Shown: positions 10,207 through 19,826, numbered from the stretch's first letter. The stretch is 64,000 nt of DNA from Gardnerella coleohominis (GCF_002896555.1 NZ_MNLH01000002.1:186001-250000); one strand, 5' to 3'. The notes: generated by a model from the letters alone, not told the origin. Translations and numbers: made by a program.

Positions 10207-11589
10207 GTGATTCGGGAAAAAGTTAGCGATTGTGTGCACAGCATTGATTTGAGCTTTAGAAATACTATTAATCGTTTTCATTGGAAACTAGTAGGTGCAG
10301 GTGCACTAGTCGGTATCGTTTCGGGAATATTAGTTGTTTTGTATCGTGCTGGTATTGAATATGGTACAGATATAGCCCGCTGGGTTTATTCACAAGTTTG
10401 GAAGCAACCTACTAAAATATCGCTAATTATATTATTTGTTCTTGTTGTGTCTGCTGTGATAATAGGCGCGTGCATAGGGTGGATGAGCCGAAAAGAGACG
10501 ATGGCGTCTGGAAGTGGTATTCCTCAAGTTGTTGGATATGAAAATCGCGGTTTAAATATGCGATGGAATACAATACTTCCAGTGCGATTTGTAGCCGGCC
10601 TTATTGGTTCCTTGCTCGGACTTTCATTAGGAAGGGAAGGCCCTTCTATTCAAATTGGTGCGTGCGGCGGTCAGATGCTTTCGCGAATTTTACGCGGAAA
10701 ATCATCTCACGGAGATGAATCTGAGCACTATATGGTTACAGCTGGCGCTGCAGCTGGACTTTCTGCGGCTTTTAGCGCTCCGCTTTCAGGATTGATGTTT
10801 GCACTCGAAGAAGTTAGACATGGTTTATCTTCTTCAGTGCTTATTATTGCAGCGGTTGCTTCGTTGTGCGCCGATTTTGTTGCTCAAACTTGTTTAGGAT
10901 TAAAGCCGGTTTTAGATTTTGGCAATATTCCTGATTTACCAATCAGTTTGCATTTTTGGATTATTCCATTAGGTGTTTTTGCAGGTTTAATAGGTTCTTT
11001 AATGAATCGTTCATTGCTTGGATTGCAAACTTTATATAAGCATATGCCGAAATGGTCTCCAACAATAATTGCATGTCTTATAGCTATACCAGTTGGACTT
11101 TTTATTCCAGAAGTTTTGGGTGGCGGATCTAACTTAGTGCGCCTTTCAGAATATGGGAAGATAAGTTTTAGTTTCCTTTGCGTTCTATTTATAGTAAAAA
11201 TGCTTTTTACTTCAACTAGCTTTGGATGTGGTGCTCCTGGCGGTATTTTCATGCCAATTCTTGCTGTTGGTGCACTTGCTGGTGGCGTAATGTCAAGGTT
11301 TATAACTTTGCATTTTGGAGTTGATTCAAAGTTTATATCCGTATTCGCTGTGTGCGTAATGGCTGGTACATTATCTGCTTCTGTTAAGGCTCCGCTTACT
11401 TCAATTTTGCTAACTGTTGAAATGTCTGGAACGCTAATTCACATGTTGCCTGTTGCAGCGTCTGCTTTTATAGCTCTTTTAGTGTCTGATGCTTTGAAAA
11501 CTAAGCCTATTTATGGTGAATTACTTGAGCGTTATATTGCAGAACACGATAACGATCCTTCTGTTTTTGTGGATAAGTCTGTGAATTAG
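10207..11589 (+). CDS. CLC-family chloride/proton antiporter
   Basis: 460 aa from a GTG start with only a weak ribosome site. All CLC selectivity motifs are readable: GSGIPQV (central Ser), GREGPSIQIG (gating Glu), the inner-gate FALEEVRHG (Glu-Glu, the proton-path glutamate) and GCGAPGGIFMP. The canonical Ser and gating Glu argue for a chloride-type antiporter rather than a fluoride-type CLC, although it lies next to two crcB genes. About ten or more membrane helices are evident and no CBS domain is present. Confidence 0.92.
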   Translation: MIREKVSDCVHSIDLSFRNTINRFHWKLVGAGALVGIVSGILVVLYRAGIEYGTDIARWVYSQVWKQPTKISLIILFVLVVSAVIIGACIGWMSRKETMASGSGIPQVVGYENRGLNMRWNTILPVRFVAGLIGSLLGLSLGREGPSIQIGACGGQMLSRILRGKSSHGDESEHYMVTAGAAAGLSAAFSAPLSGLMFALEEVRHGLSSSVLIIAAVASLCADFVAQTCLGLKPVLDFGNIPDLPISLHFWIIPLGVFAGLIGSLMNRSLLGLQTLYKHMPKWSPTIIACLIAIPVGLFIPEVLGGGSNLVRLSEYGKISFSFLCVLFIVKMLFTSTSFGCGAPGGIFMPILAVGALAGGVMSRFITLHFGVDSKFISVFAVCVMAGTLSASVKAPLTSILLTVEMSGTLIHMLPVAASAFIALLVSDALKTKPIYGELLERYIAEHDNDPSVFVDKSVN

Positions 11590-11591
11590 TG

Positions 11592-11631
11592 AACTTCTGA
11601 CCACATTGATTAAAAAATATTGTGCTATGGA
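11592..11631 (+). promoter_or_regulatory. Shared upstream element of tad block 1
   Basis: AACTTCTGACCACATT (11592-11607) is followed 18 bp later by an extended -10-like TGCTATGGA (TATGGA 11626-11631). The same 16 bp recurs exactly at 15871-15886 before the pilin-like block, again with TATGAA 17 bp downstream. The usual TTGACA is absent, so the 16-mer may be an activator site or an alternative -35. Confidence 0.65.
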
Positions 11632-11654
11632 TTTTGTTGCTATGTAATAGTTCC

Positions 11655-12968
11655 ATGCATGATTTAAATAATATAAATAACGCCAATAACGCCGCTATCG
11701 CTAATTCGAATTTATCGGATTCGTATGCGAATTATAGGCAGCAGCTGAATAATGGCCGTTTTGCAGACAATGAATTAGACGATCGTACGATTTTATCTTC
11801 GTATAGCGCTTTTGATGATAATTTTCTTGAAAGTAATGTTTTTGGAAAACTTTCTGATAATTATGATTCGGAATTTTCTGACTCGAGTGATGTAACTGAA
11901 AAATCAGACGATTCGTCTGGAGGCATGTCTGAAGGTTCGTCTGAAAGTTCGTCTGGAGCTTCGTCTGAAGGTTCGTCTGAAAGTATTTATGCTAGTAGAG
12001 CTACTGTTTATCCGCATGCTGCTGCTATCTCGCTTTTTGGCAAAGATTATTCATACGTTTCTCCAGAATTATTTCCTTCGAATGTAATAGTTGGTTCTTC
12101 TGCAATTGATGGTGTTGGGCTTAGTACAACTCTTGCAATGTTATCTTTGCATTTAAGCTCGTGTGGTTATTCTGTAGCTTTTGTTGATGCTGATATTCCT
12201 CATGGCGGTTTAGATGTTTTGCTCGGCTTAGAATCAGATGAAGGCAGAAGATTACAAGAAGTTGAAGCTCCATTAGGTAAATTAGACGGGCATGTGTTAA
12301 AAGATGAGCTTATTTATTGGAATGGGGTTGGTGTTCTCGCTTACGCTCCTTGGCGAGCAATTGGTCGTATTATCCCAAAGAATGATTCTGATATAAAAAG
12401 CGAAGATGTTAAGAATATAAGTGATTCTTTATTTTTAAAGCCTTGGTTATTAGATTCTGCAATTCGTGGTTTAGCTCAGTGCCATGATTTTGTGATTGTT
12501 GATGTGGGTGCTGGCATGAATGCTTTTAATGTTTTTAATACAATTCCAGGTTTAGCTTATTGCTTTAGTGTTTATGCTAGTGAACTTTCCGTTTTAGGAA
12601 TGGCTCGTATGCGCGCGTATAATTATCAACTTTCTGTTGTAAAAGAATTGTTGATCGAACGCCTGTCTTCTTGTTCTTCTAAAGAAGCTAGAGAAGAAAT
12701 TTTTAAAGATATTATTAAAATCGGTCGCGAGTCAGTTGTTGTTGGGATTATGCCTCATGGCTTATCTGCAAAACTGTGTGTTGTTGATTGCGATGAAGCT
12801 TCGCAGTATTTGTCTAAGAATGTTATGGGTCCTATTAAATACAATTCGCGCATGCACGAAGACATTATTGAAGGATACGGTATTCGTAAAATCCCTACGT
12901 CTTTACGTCAAGTGATTGAGCGATTAGCGAATTGCGTTTCTGAATTTTGTTTATCTGATGACGAGTAA
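11655..12968 (+). CDS. Tad-locus Ssd/TadZ/CpaE-like P-loop protein (degenerate ATPase)
   Basis: I chose ATG 11655 (437 aa) because the candidate -10 box at 11626 would make an upstream GTG at 11622 untranscribed. The first 115 residues are acidic and Ser/Asn-rich with a repeated SSE/GS pattern (11911-11984). The rest is a MinD/ParA-like fold: VIVGSSAIDGVGLSTTLAM, then FVDADIPHGGLDVLLG and later FVIVDVGAG. The P-loop lacks the usual lysines, so ATP hydrolysis is doubtful. Actinobacterial tad loci regularly carry such a gene directly before tadA; it is thought to place the pilus machine. The next gene follows after 117 bp of tandem repeats. Confidence 0.8.
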   Translation: MHDLNNINNANNAAIANSNLSDSYANYRQQLNNGRFADNELDDRTILSSYSAFDDNFLESNVFGKLSDNYDSEFSDSSDVTEKSDDSSGGMSEGSSESSSGASSEGSSESIYASRATVYPHAAAISLFGKDYSYVSPELFPSNVIVGSSAIDGVGLSTTLAMLSLHLSSCGYSVAFVDADIPHGGLDVLLGLESDEGRRLQEVEAPLGKLDGHVLKDELIYWNGVGVLAYAPWRAIGRIIPKNDSDIKSEDVKNISDSLFLKPWLLDSAIRGLAQCHDFVIVDVGAGMNAFNVFNTIPGLAYCFSVYASELSVLGMARMRAYNYQLSVVKELLIERLSSCSSKEAREEIFKDIIKIGRESVVVGIMPHGLSAKLCVVDCDEASQYLSKNVMGPIKYNSRMHEDIIEGYGIRKIPTSLRQVIERLANCVSEFCLSDDE

Positions 12969-12974
12969 ATCGGA

Positions 12975-13068
12975 ATGAGAATTTGGGGATATGAGAATTT
13001 GGGGATATAAGAATTTAAGTATGAATTTGGGGATATGAGATTCCAGCTATATGAGAATTTATTGGGAT
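12975..13068 (+). repeat. Six degenerate tandem units of about 16 bp between ssd-like and tadA
   Basis: The unit ATGAGAATTTGGGGAT occurs perfectly twice in tandem (12975-12990 and 12991-13006). Four diverged units follow, starting at 13007, 13021, 13035 and 13051, each beginning ATAA/ATGA. Each good unit couples a GGGGAT run to an ATG, like the ribosome sites of tadC and the TadE-like gene. Confidence 0.8.
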
Positions 13069-13085
13069 AAAGTGAAGGGAATTGC

Positions 13086-14255
13086 ATGATTTTAGATAGC
13101 AATAATAAATCTTTAGCGCAGATTACAAATAATCGTAATTTTAATCATGATTCAGAGTTAAGTTTTTCTTCAAAATCTTCTTGTGTTCGAGATATTGATT
13201 TTGGGGTTTTACAAGAGTTTGTTAACGATTCGCGCTTAACAGATATGGTTATTACTGAAAATGGTCGTTTGTGGGTGGATTATGGGGAAGGATTGAGGGA
13301 GCGTTTTTCAAGAATCCCAATGAATAATCCTCATGTGCTACGTAAGTATGCTGTTTGGCTTTGTGCTCAGTTGGGTAAACGACTTGATGACGCATGCCCT
13401 ATAGCAGATGTGTCTAGTGCGTCTGGGATAAGAATACATGCAATTTTAGCTCCAATTGTATCTATGGGAGCTGTGATAGCTGTTCGTTTTCCTTCTCAAG
13501 GAATTTGTAGTTTAGACATGCTTTATAAAAAAGGTATGTATTCGTTAGAGATGAAGTATATTCTTTCGTCTCTTGTTCGTATGCGAGCAAATATATTGAT
13601 TACTGGAAGTACGGGGTCTGGAAAAACAACTTTAATGAAGGCTTTACTTTCTGAAGCAGATGGGAATGATCGCATAGTTTCTGTTGAAGAAACAAGGGAA
13701 TTATGCGGTTTGAAAGGCGATTACGTATCTTTAAGCACGCGTGAATCAAATGTAGAAGGTAAAGGCGAAGTTGGTTTACCTGAACTTGTAAAAGCAACTT
13801 TGCGTATGCGCCCAGATCGTATAGTTCTTGGGGAATGCAGAGGTGAAGAAATAGCTGATTTGTTACGTGTTTTTACATCAGGACATCATGGTGGCATGAC
13901 TACATTACACGCAGATGATGTTTATAAAGTTCCAGCAAGGCTTATGGCTTTAGGATTATTAGCAGGATTGCAGCCGAGAGCCTTGTGTGCTTTAGCTGCT
14001 GGTGCTTTTGATGTAGTAATTCATGTTGAACGAATAAATAATAAGCGCATGATTCGTGAAATTGGTGTGCTTAGTAGCGGTTCGGATGATTATTCTCGTT
14101 TTGCAGGTTTTAACAATAATGCTGAAAATATGGTGTTACAAGGTATTCCGGTTATTCAAATGGTTGAAGATAAGGGAGTTGGTAATTTTCACTTAAAAGC
14201 TACAAAACTTTGGCCTGTTTTTGCTGGAAAGTGGAAGTTGATAAAAAGAAGGTGA
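13086..14255 (+). CDS. tadA: Tad pilus assembly ATPase TadA/CpaF (secretion-type ATPase)
   Basis: 389 aa, with AAGGGA before ATG. Walker A is [11 protein letters not shown] at about residues 173-183. Other signatures are VSVEETREL (Asp-box region), LVKATLRMRPDRIVLGECRG (Walker B) and GHHGGMTTLHAD (His-box). The N-terminal domain carries DMVITENGRLWVDYGEG. It is a hexameric cytoplasmic motor that drives pilus assembly. The next gene starts 3 bp after its stop. Confidence 0.95.
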   Translation: MILDSNNKSLAQITNNRNFNHDSELSFSSKSSCVRDIDFGVLQEFVNDSRLTDMVITENGRLWVDYGEGLRERFSRIPMNNPHVLRKYAVWLCAQLGKRLDDACPIADVSSASGIRIHAILAPIVSMGAVIAVRFPSQGICSLDMLYKKGMYSLEMKYILSSLVRMRANILITGSTGSGKTTLMKALLSEADGNDRIVSVEETRELCGLKGDYVSLSTRESNVEGKGEVGLPELVKATLRMRPDRIVLGECRGEEIADLLRVFTSGHHGGMTTLHADDVYKVPARLMALGLLAGLQPRALCALAAGAFDVVIHVERINNKRMIREIGVLSSGSDDYSRFAGFNNNAENMVLQGIPVIQMVEDKGVGNFHLKATKLWPVFAGKWKLIKRR

Positions 14256-14258
14256 TTT

Positions 14259-14861
14259 ATGAGTAAAACTAGATGTATTGAGGAAGCTCTTGCGAGTTTA
14301 TCTGCTGCGCTTTCTTCGGGCGCTCAATTTCATGATGTGATTTTTGGCGCAGTATATGTTGAAAAAGCGGATTCTGATAATTATTATTCTGAAAAATCAT
14401 ATCAATTTACGAGTATGAGTGCAGAAATTATTGCTAAGTGGCTGCGCGCTCGTTGCGAATCTTATAGCAGTAAGAAAAATAAAAGTGCAATTGATAATGA
14501 TATAAATAATATTGCTTATTCTTTGATGGCTGCGTATAAGCTGAGCAATAATCTTGGATGCTCTATGGCTGATTGTGTAGATGCTGTAGCTGACTCGTAC
14601 CATTATCAATGCAAATCGGAAGCTTTACGCTCTGAAGTTCTTGCAATGCCGCAAGCGACTATAACATTGTTAACAGCTTTGCCTTTATTGACTTTAATTG
14701 CTGGAGAAATTATGGGAGCAAATCCCTTGTTATTTCTTATTTCTTCTCCTAAAGGATGGTGTATGTTAACAGTCGGTTTATTTAGTTATATTGCAGGTGT
14801 GATCTGGGTTAAAACTATGATGTCTAAATCGCGGAAAAACATGATGATTGATAACGAATGA
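14259..14861 (+). CDS. Type II secretion F-domain protein, TadB-like
   Basis: 200 aa, with AGAAGGTG before ATG. The central part (NNLGCSMADCVDAVADSYHY and SEVLAMPQATITLLTALPLL) matches the T2SSF helical domain. Two C-terminal membrane segments follow. It is short for TadB, and no N-terminal membrane pair is visible, as is common in actinobacterial tad loci. It is an inner-membrane platform protein for the TadA motor. Confidence 0.85.
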   Translation: MSKTRCIEEALASLSAALSSGAQFHDVIFGAVYVEKADSDNYYSEKSYQFTSMSAEIIAKWLRARCESYSSKKNKSAIDNDINNIAYSLMAAYKLSNNLGCSMADCVDAVADSYHYQCKSEALRSEVLAMPQATITLLTALPLLTLIAGEIMGANPLLFLISSPKGWCMLTVGLFSYIAGVIWVKTMMSKSRKNMMIDNE

Positions 14862-15058
14862 AATCAAGCGTTTATATGTATTTATATGTGTTTACAAGTG
14901 TTTACATGTATTTTGCGCGTTCAATGTTGTTTTAATCTTGGTTTGTTCTTGGCTTAGCGTTTGATTTTGTTTTTCTTGATCTCGTTTTAGAGCGTAGAAA
15001 GTTAGTTTGTTTATCGACTATAAAATCGTGGATTTAATTATAAAATTTGGGGGATTTT

Positions 15059-15778
15059 ATGAGTGGTGTTAGCTCTATTAATGTTATGAATGCTTTAGAG
15101 CAGCTGTTTTTAATAGCATGCCTGATAAGCATTATTGTATGGAATTATGAAAGCTATAGACGAGGTTATGATTCGTTGCTAGAGCGTGAATCTAAAGATG
15201 TAATGGCTTTAAATAAAAGTTATGATTATCGTAAAAAATCAGTATCTATTAACTCAATTCTAGGTTTAAATATGATTATAGTTGCGCTATCAAGTGGCGC
15301 TTCTTTACCTTATGCTTTAGATGCTGTTGGAAGTGTTTTTTCAGAAAGTAAAGGATTATGGTTACGAGCTGTTTCATACGCGCTTATGCGTGGTAGTACA
15401 TGGAGGGAAGCTTGGTCTCCGACTTATGTTTTATGCGATTTTGACGTTAGTTTGTTTGATTGCAATATGAGTAAAGCTTCAAAGAATTTAACTGATAGGA
15501 ATCGTAACTTACGTTTAAGGTTTAAACGTAATAAAAGCTCTTTCCCTTTGCTTGCTCAATGGTTGTCGACTTCATTGCGAGAGTCGTGGGATAATGGCGT
15601 TCCAGCGTTGCCGGTATTGAAAGCAGTGTTAAAAAATTATGGCGATAGTATGCGAAATATTGCTAAGCAAGAGGCGGCAAAATTATCTGTTAGATTACTG
15701 TTGCCAGTGGGTTTATGTTTTCTACCTGCATTTATTAGCATAGGTATTTTGCCAACGGTTGCTTCTTTTATGCAGTAG
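15059..15778 (+). CDS. Type II secretion F-domain protein, TadC-like
   Basis: I chose ATG 15059 (239 aa) because TTTGGGGGATT sits 7 bp upstream. One N-terminal membrane segment (LFLIACLISIIVW), a basic stretch, a T2SSF-type amphipathic region (LIVALSSGASLPYALDAVG-like) and a C-terminal hydrophobic segment are present. It is probably the second platform protein beside TadB. It is separated from the TadB-like gene by 197 bp containing repeated TTTATATGT/TTTACA words. Confidence 0.8.
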   Translation: MSGVSSINVMNALEQLFLIACLISIIVWNYESYRRGYDSLLERESKDVMALNKSYDYRKKSVSINSILGLNMIIVALSSGASLPYALDAVGSVFSESKGLWLRAVSYALMRGSTWREAWSPTYVLCDFDVSLFDCNMSKASKNLTDRNRNLRLRFKRNKSSFPLLAQWLSTSLRESWDNGVPALPVLKAVLKNYGDSMRNIAKQEAAKLSVRLLLPVGLCFLPAFISIGILPTVASFMQ

Positions 15779-15870
15779 AAGTTTTAAGACGGAAATTTTA
15801 TCAAATATATAAAAATTTAGATTAGAACTTTATGTTTTCGCCTTGTTTTGCTTATTTTTCAATGCATATT

Positions 15871-15909
15871 AACTTCTGACCACATTAATAAAAATTGCTT
15901 TGTTATGAA
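15871..15909 (+). promoter_or_regulatory. Shared upstream element of tad block 2
   Basis: AACTTCTGACCACATT (15871-15886), then 17 bp and an extended -10-like TGTTATGAA (TATGAA 15904-15909). It is identical over 16 bp to the element before the first tad block and lies about 70 bp before the pilin-like gene. Confidence 0.65.
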
Positions 15910-15975
15910 GATTATCTATGTGAAAATAACGATATCCGAAAATTTCGGATTAAATAAAAAGAAAGGTTGACAATA

Positions 15976-16251
15976 ATGGTTGGGGCTGTACAAAAATTGT
16001 GCACGTGGGGCTGTTTGAGTTCTATGCGCATTAGCTCATTGTTATTGAATGCAGAAGAATCGTTATGCTGTGCAACTGAGAAATGGTATAAGAAATTGAA
16101 ATCTAAAGATAGTGGTGCTGTTACTGCAGAATATGCTGTTGTGCTTATTGCAGCTACAGGATTTGCTGCTCTTTTGGTTGCTATATTGAAATCAGACGCT
16201 GTTCGTAACATGCTTAACGATTTAGTAAAACGCGCTTTGCATATTGAATAA
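15976..16251 (+). CDS. DUF4244 / Flp-pilin-like small protein of the Tad locus
   Basis: 91 aa from ATG 15976, with GAAAGG 9 bp upstream. After a 45-residue basic leader comes DSGAVTAEYAVVLIAATGF, a prepilin-like motif with Glu five residues into the hydrophobic helix. The C-terminus is a short amphipathic tail. DUF4244 proteins occupy this place in actinobacterial tad loci and are candidate major pilins. No prepilin peptidase gene is in the window. Confidence 0.85.
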   Translation: MVGAVQKLCTWGCLSSMRISSLLLNAEESLCCATEKWYKKLKSKDSGAVTAEYAVVLIAATGFAALLVAILKSDAVRNMLNDLVKRALHIE

Positions 16252-16315
16252 GTAGAAGAGTATTGAATGCTCGTTGCATAAATTTAATAACGTTGATATT
16301 TTGGGGGAATTATCT

Positions 16316-16678
16316 ATGTTAAATAAGCAAAAAAGAGCAAAAGGTTATTTTGATAGTGGTGCTGTTACAGCGGAATTTTCTGTGGTTTTGCCCGCTGTAG
16401 TTGTACTTGTACTGGTTCTATTTGGCGTTGGTCGCACAGTAGTATGCATAATGAATTGTCACGACGCTGCTCAGCAAGTGGCTTATCATTTGGTTGCATA
16501 CAAAGACAGTACGCCTTTGGAAGATGTTGTACATAAGATTGCAGGTCCAGAAGCATCTTTGAATATTAAAAAATATGGTAACAATGTTGATATTTCAGTA
16601 AGTTGCCCTGTTATTCCAGATCCTATGCATATTCTTCCAACAGTAGTTCATAGTGATATCAAGCAGATAGTTACATGA
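16316..16678 (+). CDS. TadE-like minor pseudopilin
   Basis: I chose ATG 16316 (120 aa) because GGGGGAA lies 7 bp upstream. The motif DSGAVTAEFSVVLPAVVVLV is the TadE-type processing site plus transmembrane helix. A Cys pair (CIMNCHD) follows, then a small soluble domain. It repeats the SGAVTAE motif of the preceding gene, so both are likely processed by one peptidase. Confidence 0.85.
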   Translation: MLNKQKRAKGYFDSGAVTAEFSVVLPAVVVLVLVLFGVGRTVVCIMNCHDAAQQVAYHLVAYKDSTPLEDVVHKIAGPEASLNIKKYGNNVDISVSCPVIPDPMHILPTVVHSDIKQIVT

Positions 16679-16723
16679 AATTTAATTTATGTTCAACGAG
16701 ATAATAATTAGAAAAGTATTGAA

Positions 16724-17188
16724 ATGACACAATATAGCAAAAGCGTATTGCGTAAGATTGTAATGCTTTTAAAAAGTATTACTTCGTATTGTAAATTATC
16801 CTCGGCAAAAAACTATTGTCGTAAGGATAAATGCTTGCATAGAGCAGATGATGGTTCGGGGACTATGTTGGGGATAGGGTTGATAATCGTCGTCTGCTCC
16901 ATGCTTATTTTGTCCGTAAATATAGGATACGTGTTAGTTGAAAAGCATAGAGTTCATGCTGTAGCTTCTTCCGCGGCACTATCAGGAGCTAGAGTATTAC
17001 AAAAAATGGATGGGAACAATGAGTGCGCTATTGCTCAAAGTATTATTTCTGCCAATGGAATAACTCTGGAATCGTGCAAATCAGAAAATGATGATGTGAC
17101 TTTAAAAGTAAATCTTCAAACTAGAATCCCATTTATTCCTAAGATTGTTGAAACTGTTAAAGCTGGATTGATTTCATGCGATGAGTAG
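16724..17188 (+). CDS. Rv3654c-family TadE-like protein
   Basis: 154 aa with no strong ribosome site. A basic N-terminal region of about 45 residues precedes DGSGTMLGIGLIIVVCSMLI, a TadE/G-like helix, and then VHAVASSAALSGARVL, typical of the Rv3654c family. It is the last gene of the tad block and probably an exported minor component of the pilus. Confidence 0.85.
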   Translation: MTQYSKSVLRKIVMLLKSITSYCKLSSAKNYCRKDKCLHRADDGSGTMLGIGLIIVVCSMLILSVNIGYVLVEKHRVHAVASSAALSGARVLQKMDGNNECAIAQSIISANGITLESCKSENDDVTLKVNLQTRIPFIPKIVETVKAGLISCDE

Positions 17189-17321
17189 CAGAATGCTGAT
17201 ATGTCAATAAAAATATGCTGTATTGATGCTTGTTAAGTGTAGTATTATAAGAGTTTTACGGTAGTGGATTCTGCTAGGCTTAAAAGGCTATATGTTATTA
17301 ATCAGGTGATGGTGGGTAGTT

Positions 17322-19826
17322 ATGGCTCTTGCATTGTATAGACGGTATCGTCCGGATACATTTGATGGTCTTATAGGTCAAGATCAGGTAACTATTCCAT
17401 TATGTAGAGCGCTTGATCAAGGGAAAATTACTCACGCATATTTATTTTCAGGTCCTAGAGGATGTGGAAAAACAAGTTCAGCGCGAATACTGGCTCGTTG
17501 TATAAATTGCGAAAAAGGTCCAACATCTCATCCTTGTGGAAAATGTCAAAGTTGTAAAGATTTAGCTACTGGCGGGTCTGGGTCTGTAGATGTTGTAGAA
17601 ATAGATGCTGCAAGTCATAACGGTGTCGATGATGCTCGCGAATTACGCGAACGTGCAGGATTTGCTCCAGCTAGAGATAGATATAAGATTTTCATACTAG
17701 ATGAAGCTCATATGGTTACTCCGCAAGGATTTAATGCTTTGCTAAAGATTGTGGAAGAGCCTCCTGAGCATGTTATGTTTATTTTTGCAACTACTGAGCC
17801 AGATAAAGTAATCGGGACTATTCGTTCTCGTACTCATCACTATCCATTTAGGCTGGTTCCTCCTGAAATAATGGGTCCGTATGTTGAAGAAATTTGTAAG
17901 AAAGAAAAAATAGAACCAGAACCGGGAGTATTAAGGTTAGCTATGCGCGCTGGCGGTGGTTCTATGAGAGATACTCTTTCGATTTTGGATCAGCTCATGC
18001 TTTGTGCTGTAAATGGGAAAATTTCATTAGATTCAGCTGTAGCTTTATTAGGTTTTACTCCAAGTTCGCTTATTGGAGAAGTTATAGACGCTTTAATTGA
18101 TCACGATGGAGCGAAACTTTATGAAGTTGTTAATAGAGTAGTTGTTAGTGGTTTTGATTCTCGCAAGTTTGTGGAAGATTTGCTTGGTCGCATGCGAGAT
18201 TTGCTGCTTATTGTTTCTGCTGGAATTGATGCAACTTCTGGATTGTTGGATGATTTAGCTCCAGAGGAATTGTCTGAATTAAAGCGTCAGTCAGAAAAAT
18301 TGAATCTTGTTGATTTGTCGCGCATGGCAGAAATGACTAATTCTGCGTTAAGCGGTATGGCAAGTGCTGTTTCGCCTAGAATGAACTTGGAAATTCTTAT
18401 GGCTCGTTTACTTTCTGAGCATGAGGATCGAGTTTCATCTTCTCAAGCAGTGAATAATTATTCTGCGGAAACTAAAAGTGGTTTTGCGGGTGCAAGAAGA
18501 AATCGCTCTTCTGCTAATTCAACCGTTAATAATGCTGTTAATAATGTTGTTAATAATACTTCCAATAGCAATGTTAACAAGAATATGCCGATTATTCCTG
18601 AAAATCATTCAAATAAATCTGAAGAAAATAATACCGTTAATATTCAAGAAGAATCCGGTTGGCCAGATATTCAGACTCAGCAATCAAGTGAGAAAAATTC
18701 AAATAATAGTCCTAGTGTGAATCAAATAGAAGATAATTACGCGTCTAAATCACCTAAAAAACAACTTACTACAGATGATATGTGGGATAAAGTTGTTTCA
18801 ACGTTGCCTGAAGATGTAAAAGAATACGTATCGAAAGATTGCGTAACAAAAGTATATCTTGTAAAAGGAGCTAATGGAAAGCAACGTCTTGTTCTAACTT
18901 TCAATAAACCAATAAATCAGTACGCTTTTGCGCTCGCAATATGTACTACTGATCCTTATGAAGGGCAGAAAGTTCCGGTTGTTGTTATGAATGCTGTGAA
19001 GCGCGAGTTTGGAGCTAATTGCATGATTGCTCCGGATTCTGTTGCTTCAGATGGCGAAACTGTAGAAGTTGTTACTAAGATGTCTCCAGAAAGATTACGT
19101 CAAGTTAAGCGTGAAGTGCTTATGCGTAAAACTGGTTCTGTTTCCGGATTTGCATCTTCTGCAACTTCTAATAAGACGGTGAACACTGATAATCCTGAAA
19201 ATAATCCTGAAAATAATCCAGAAAAGAACAAACCTGAAGAATTGGGTTTTCAGAAAGCTGATGGCTACGCAGCGTCAGTTGAAAGTACAAATACTGCGGC
19301 TGATTATAGCGTGCTAGCTTCTTCAGATGCTTGGGCAGATGTTTCTTCGATGCCAGTATTGGATTCACACTTAAATTCTGAAACTGAAACAGAGTCTGAA
19401 GATGTTGAGCAAAAAAGTAATCAGAATATTCAAAAGGATTTTAGTAATACTCAAAATATTCCGCATGAAAATAAATCTGATCGAAACGCTTTAGATAAAT
19501 CTGACTCGAATGAAGCTAACTTAGATAAATTTGGTTCTAATGAATCTGGTTCTAACGGATTTGGCTCTAACGAATCTAGATTTATCGAATCTAGCTCAGA
19601 TAAATCAGACTTAGATGAAAATATTGGTATTTCTTACGCAAATTCAGACGAGTGTTCTTTAGAAGACAAATCTTTAGATAGTATTGTTGAAGTTAGCGAT
19701 GAAGAAATTAAAAAAATGTTTGAAGTAAAAGAAGTTCAAGATTTTTCTGCAGATGATTCTCGGAATCCTAAAAATTTCGGTAAGAAAAAGAAGACTTTTG
19801 ATTCATACCGTTCAAAGGAGGAATAA
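17322..19826 (+). CDS. dnaX: DNA polymerase III subunit gamma/tau
   Basis: 834 aa clamp-loader ATPase. Walker [12 protein letters not shown] is near residue 45, the zinc site [19 protein letters not shown] near 65-83, Walker [10 protein letters not shown] and sensor IFATTEP. After residue 370 the sequence turns low-complexity: [12 protein letters not shown] repeats (18520-18560), NPEN repeats (19190-19230) and GSNES/DKS repeats (19500-19620). A conserved-looking island about 485-610 ([14 protein letters not shown] onward) is probably the tau domain contacting other replisome parts. recR follows after 2 bp. Confidence 0.96.
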   Translation: MALALYRRYRPDTFDGLIGQDQVTIPLCRALDQGKITHAYLFSGPRGCGKTSSARILARCINCEKGPTSHPCGKCQSCKDLATGGSGSVDVVEIDAASHNGVDDARELRERAGFAPARDRYKIFILDEAHMVTPQGFNALLKIVEEPPEHVMFIFATTEPDKVIGTIRSRTHHYPFRLVPPEIMGPYVEEICKKEKIEPEPGVLRLAMRAGGGSMRDTLSILDQLMLCAVNGKISLDSAVALLGFTPSSLIGEVIDALIDHDGAKLYEVVNRVVVSGFDSRKFVEDLLGRMRDLLLIVSAGIDATSGLLDDLAPEELSELKRQSEKLNLVDLSRMAEMTNSALSGMASAVSPRMNLEILMARLLSEHEDRVSSSQAVNNYSAETKSGFAGARRNRSSANSTVNNAVNNVVNNTSNSNVNKNMPIIPENHSNKSEENNTVNIQEESGWPDIQTQQSSEKNSNNSPSVNQIEDNYASKSPKKQLTTDDMWDKVVSTLPEDVKEYVSKDCVTKVYLVKGANGKQRLVLTFNKPINQYAFALAICTTDPYEGQKVPVVVMNAVKREFGANCMIAPDSVASDGETVEVVTKMSPERLRQVKREVLMRKTGSVSGFASSATSNKTVNTDNPENNPENNPEKNKPEELGFQKADGYAASVESTNTAADYSVLASSDAWADVSSMPVLDSHLNSETETESEDVEQKSNQNIQKDFSNTQNIPHENKSDRNALDKSDSNEANLDKFGSNESGSNGFGSNESRFIESSSDKSDLDENIGISYANSDECSLEDKSLDSIVEVSDEEIKKMFEVKEVQDFSADDSRNPKNFGKKKKTFDSYRSKEE

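Noticed and set aside
11622-11654. Upstream GTG start for the ssd-like gene
   Set aside because: It overlaps the candidate -10 box of the shared tad element and adds only a short hydrophobic stretch without a ribosome site.
17189-17321. SRP RNA gene before dnaX
   Set aside because: The conserved GGTCAGG...GGAAGCA core is not present.
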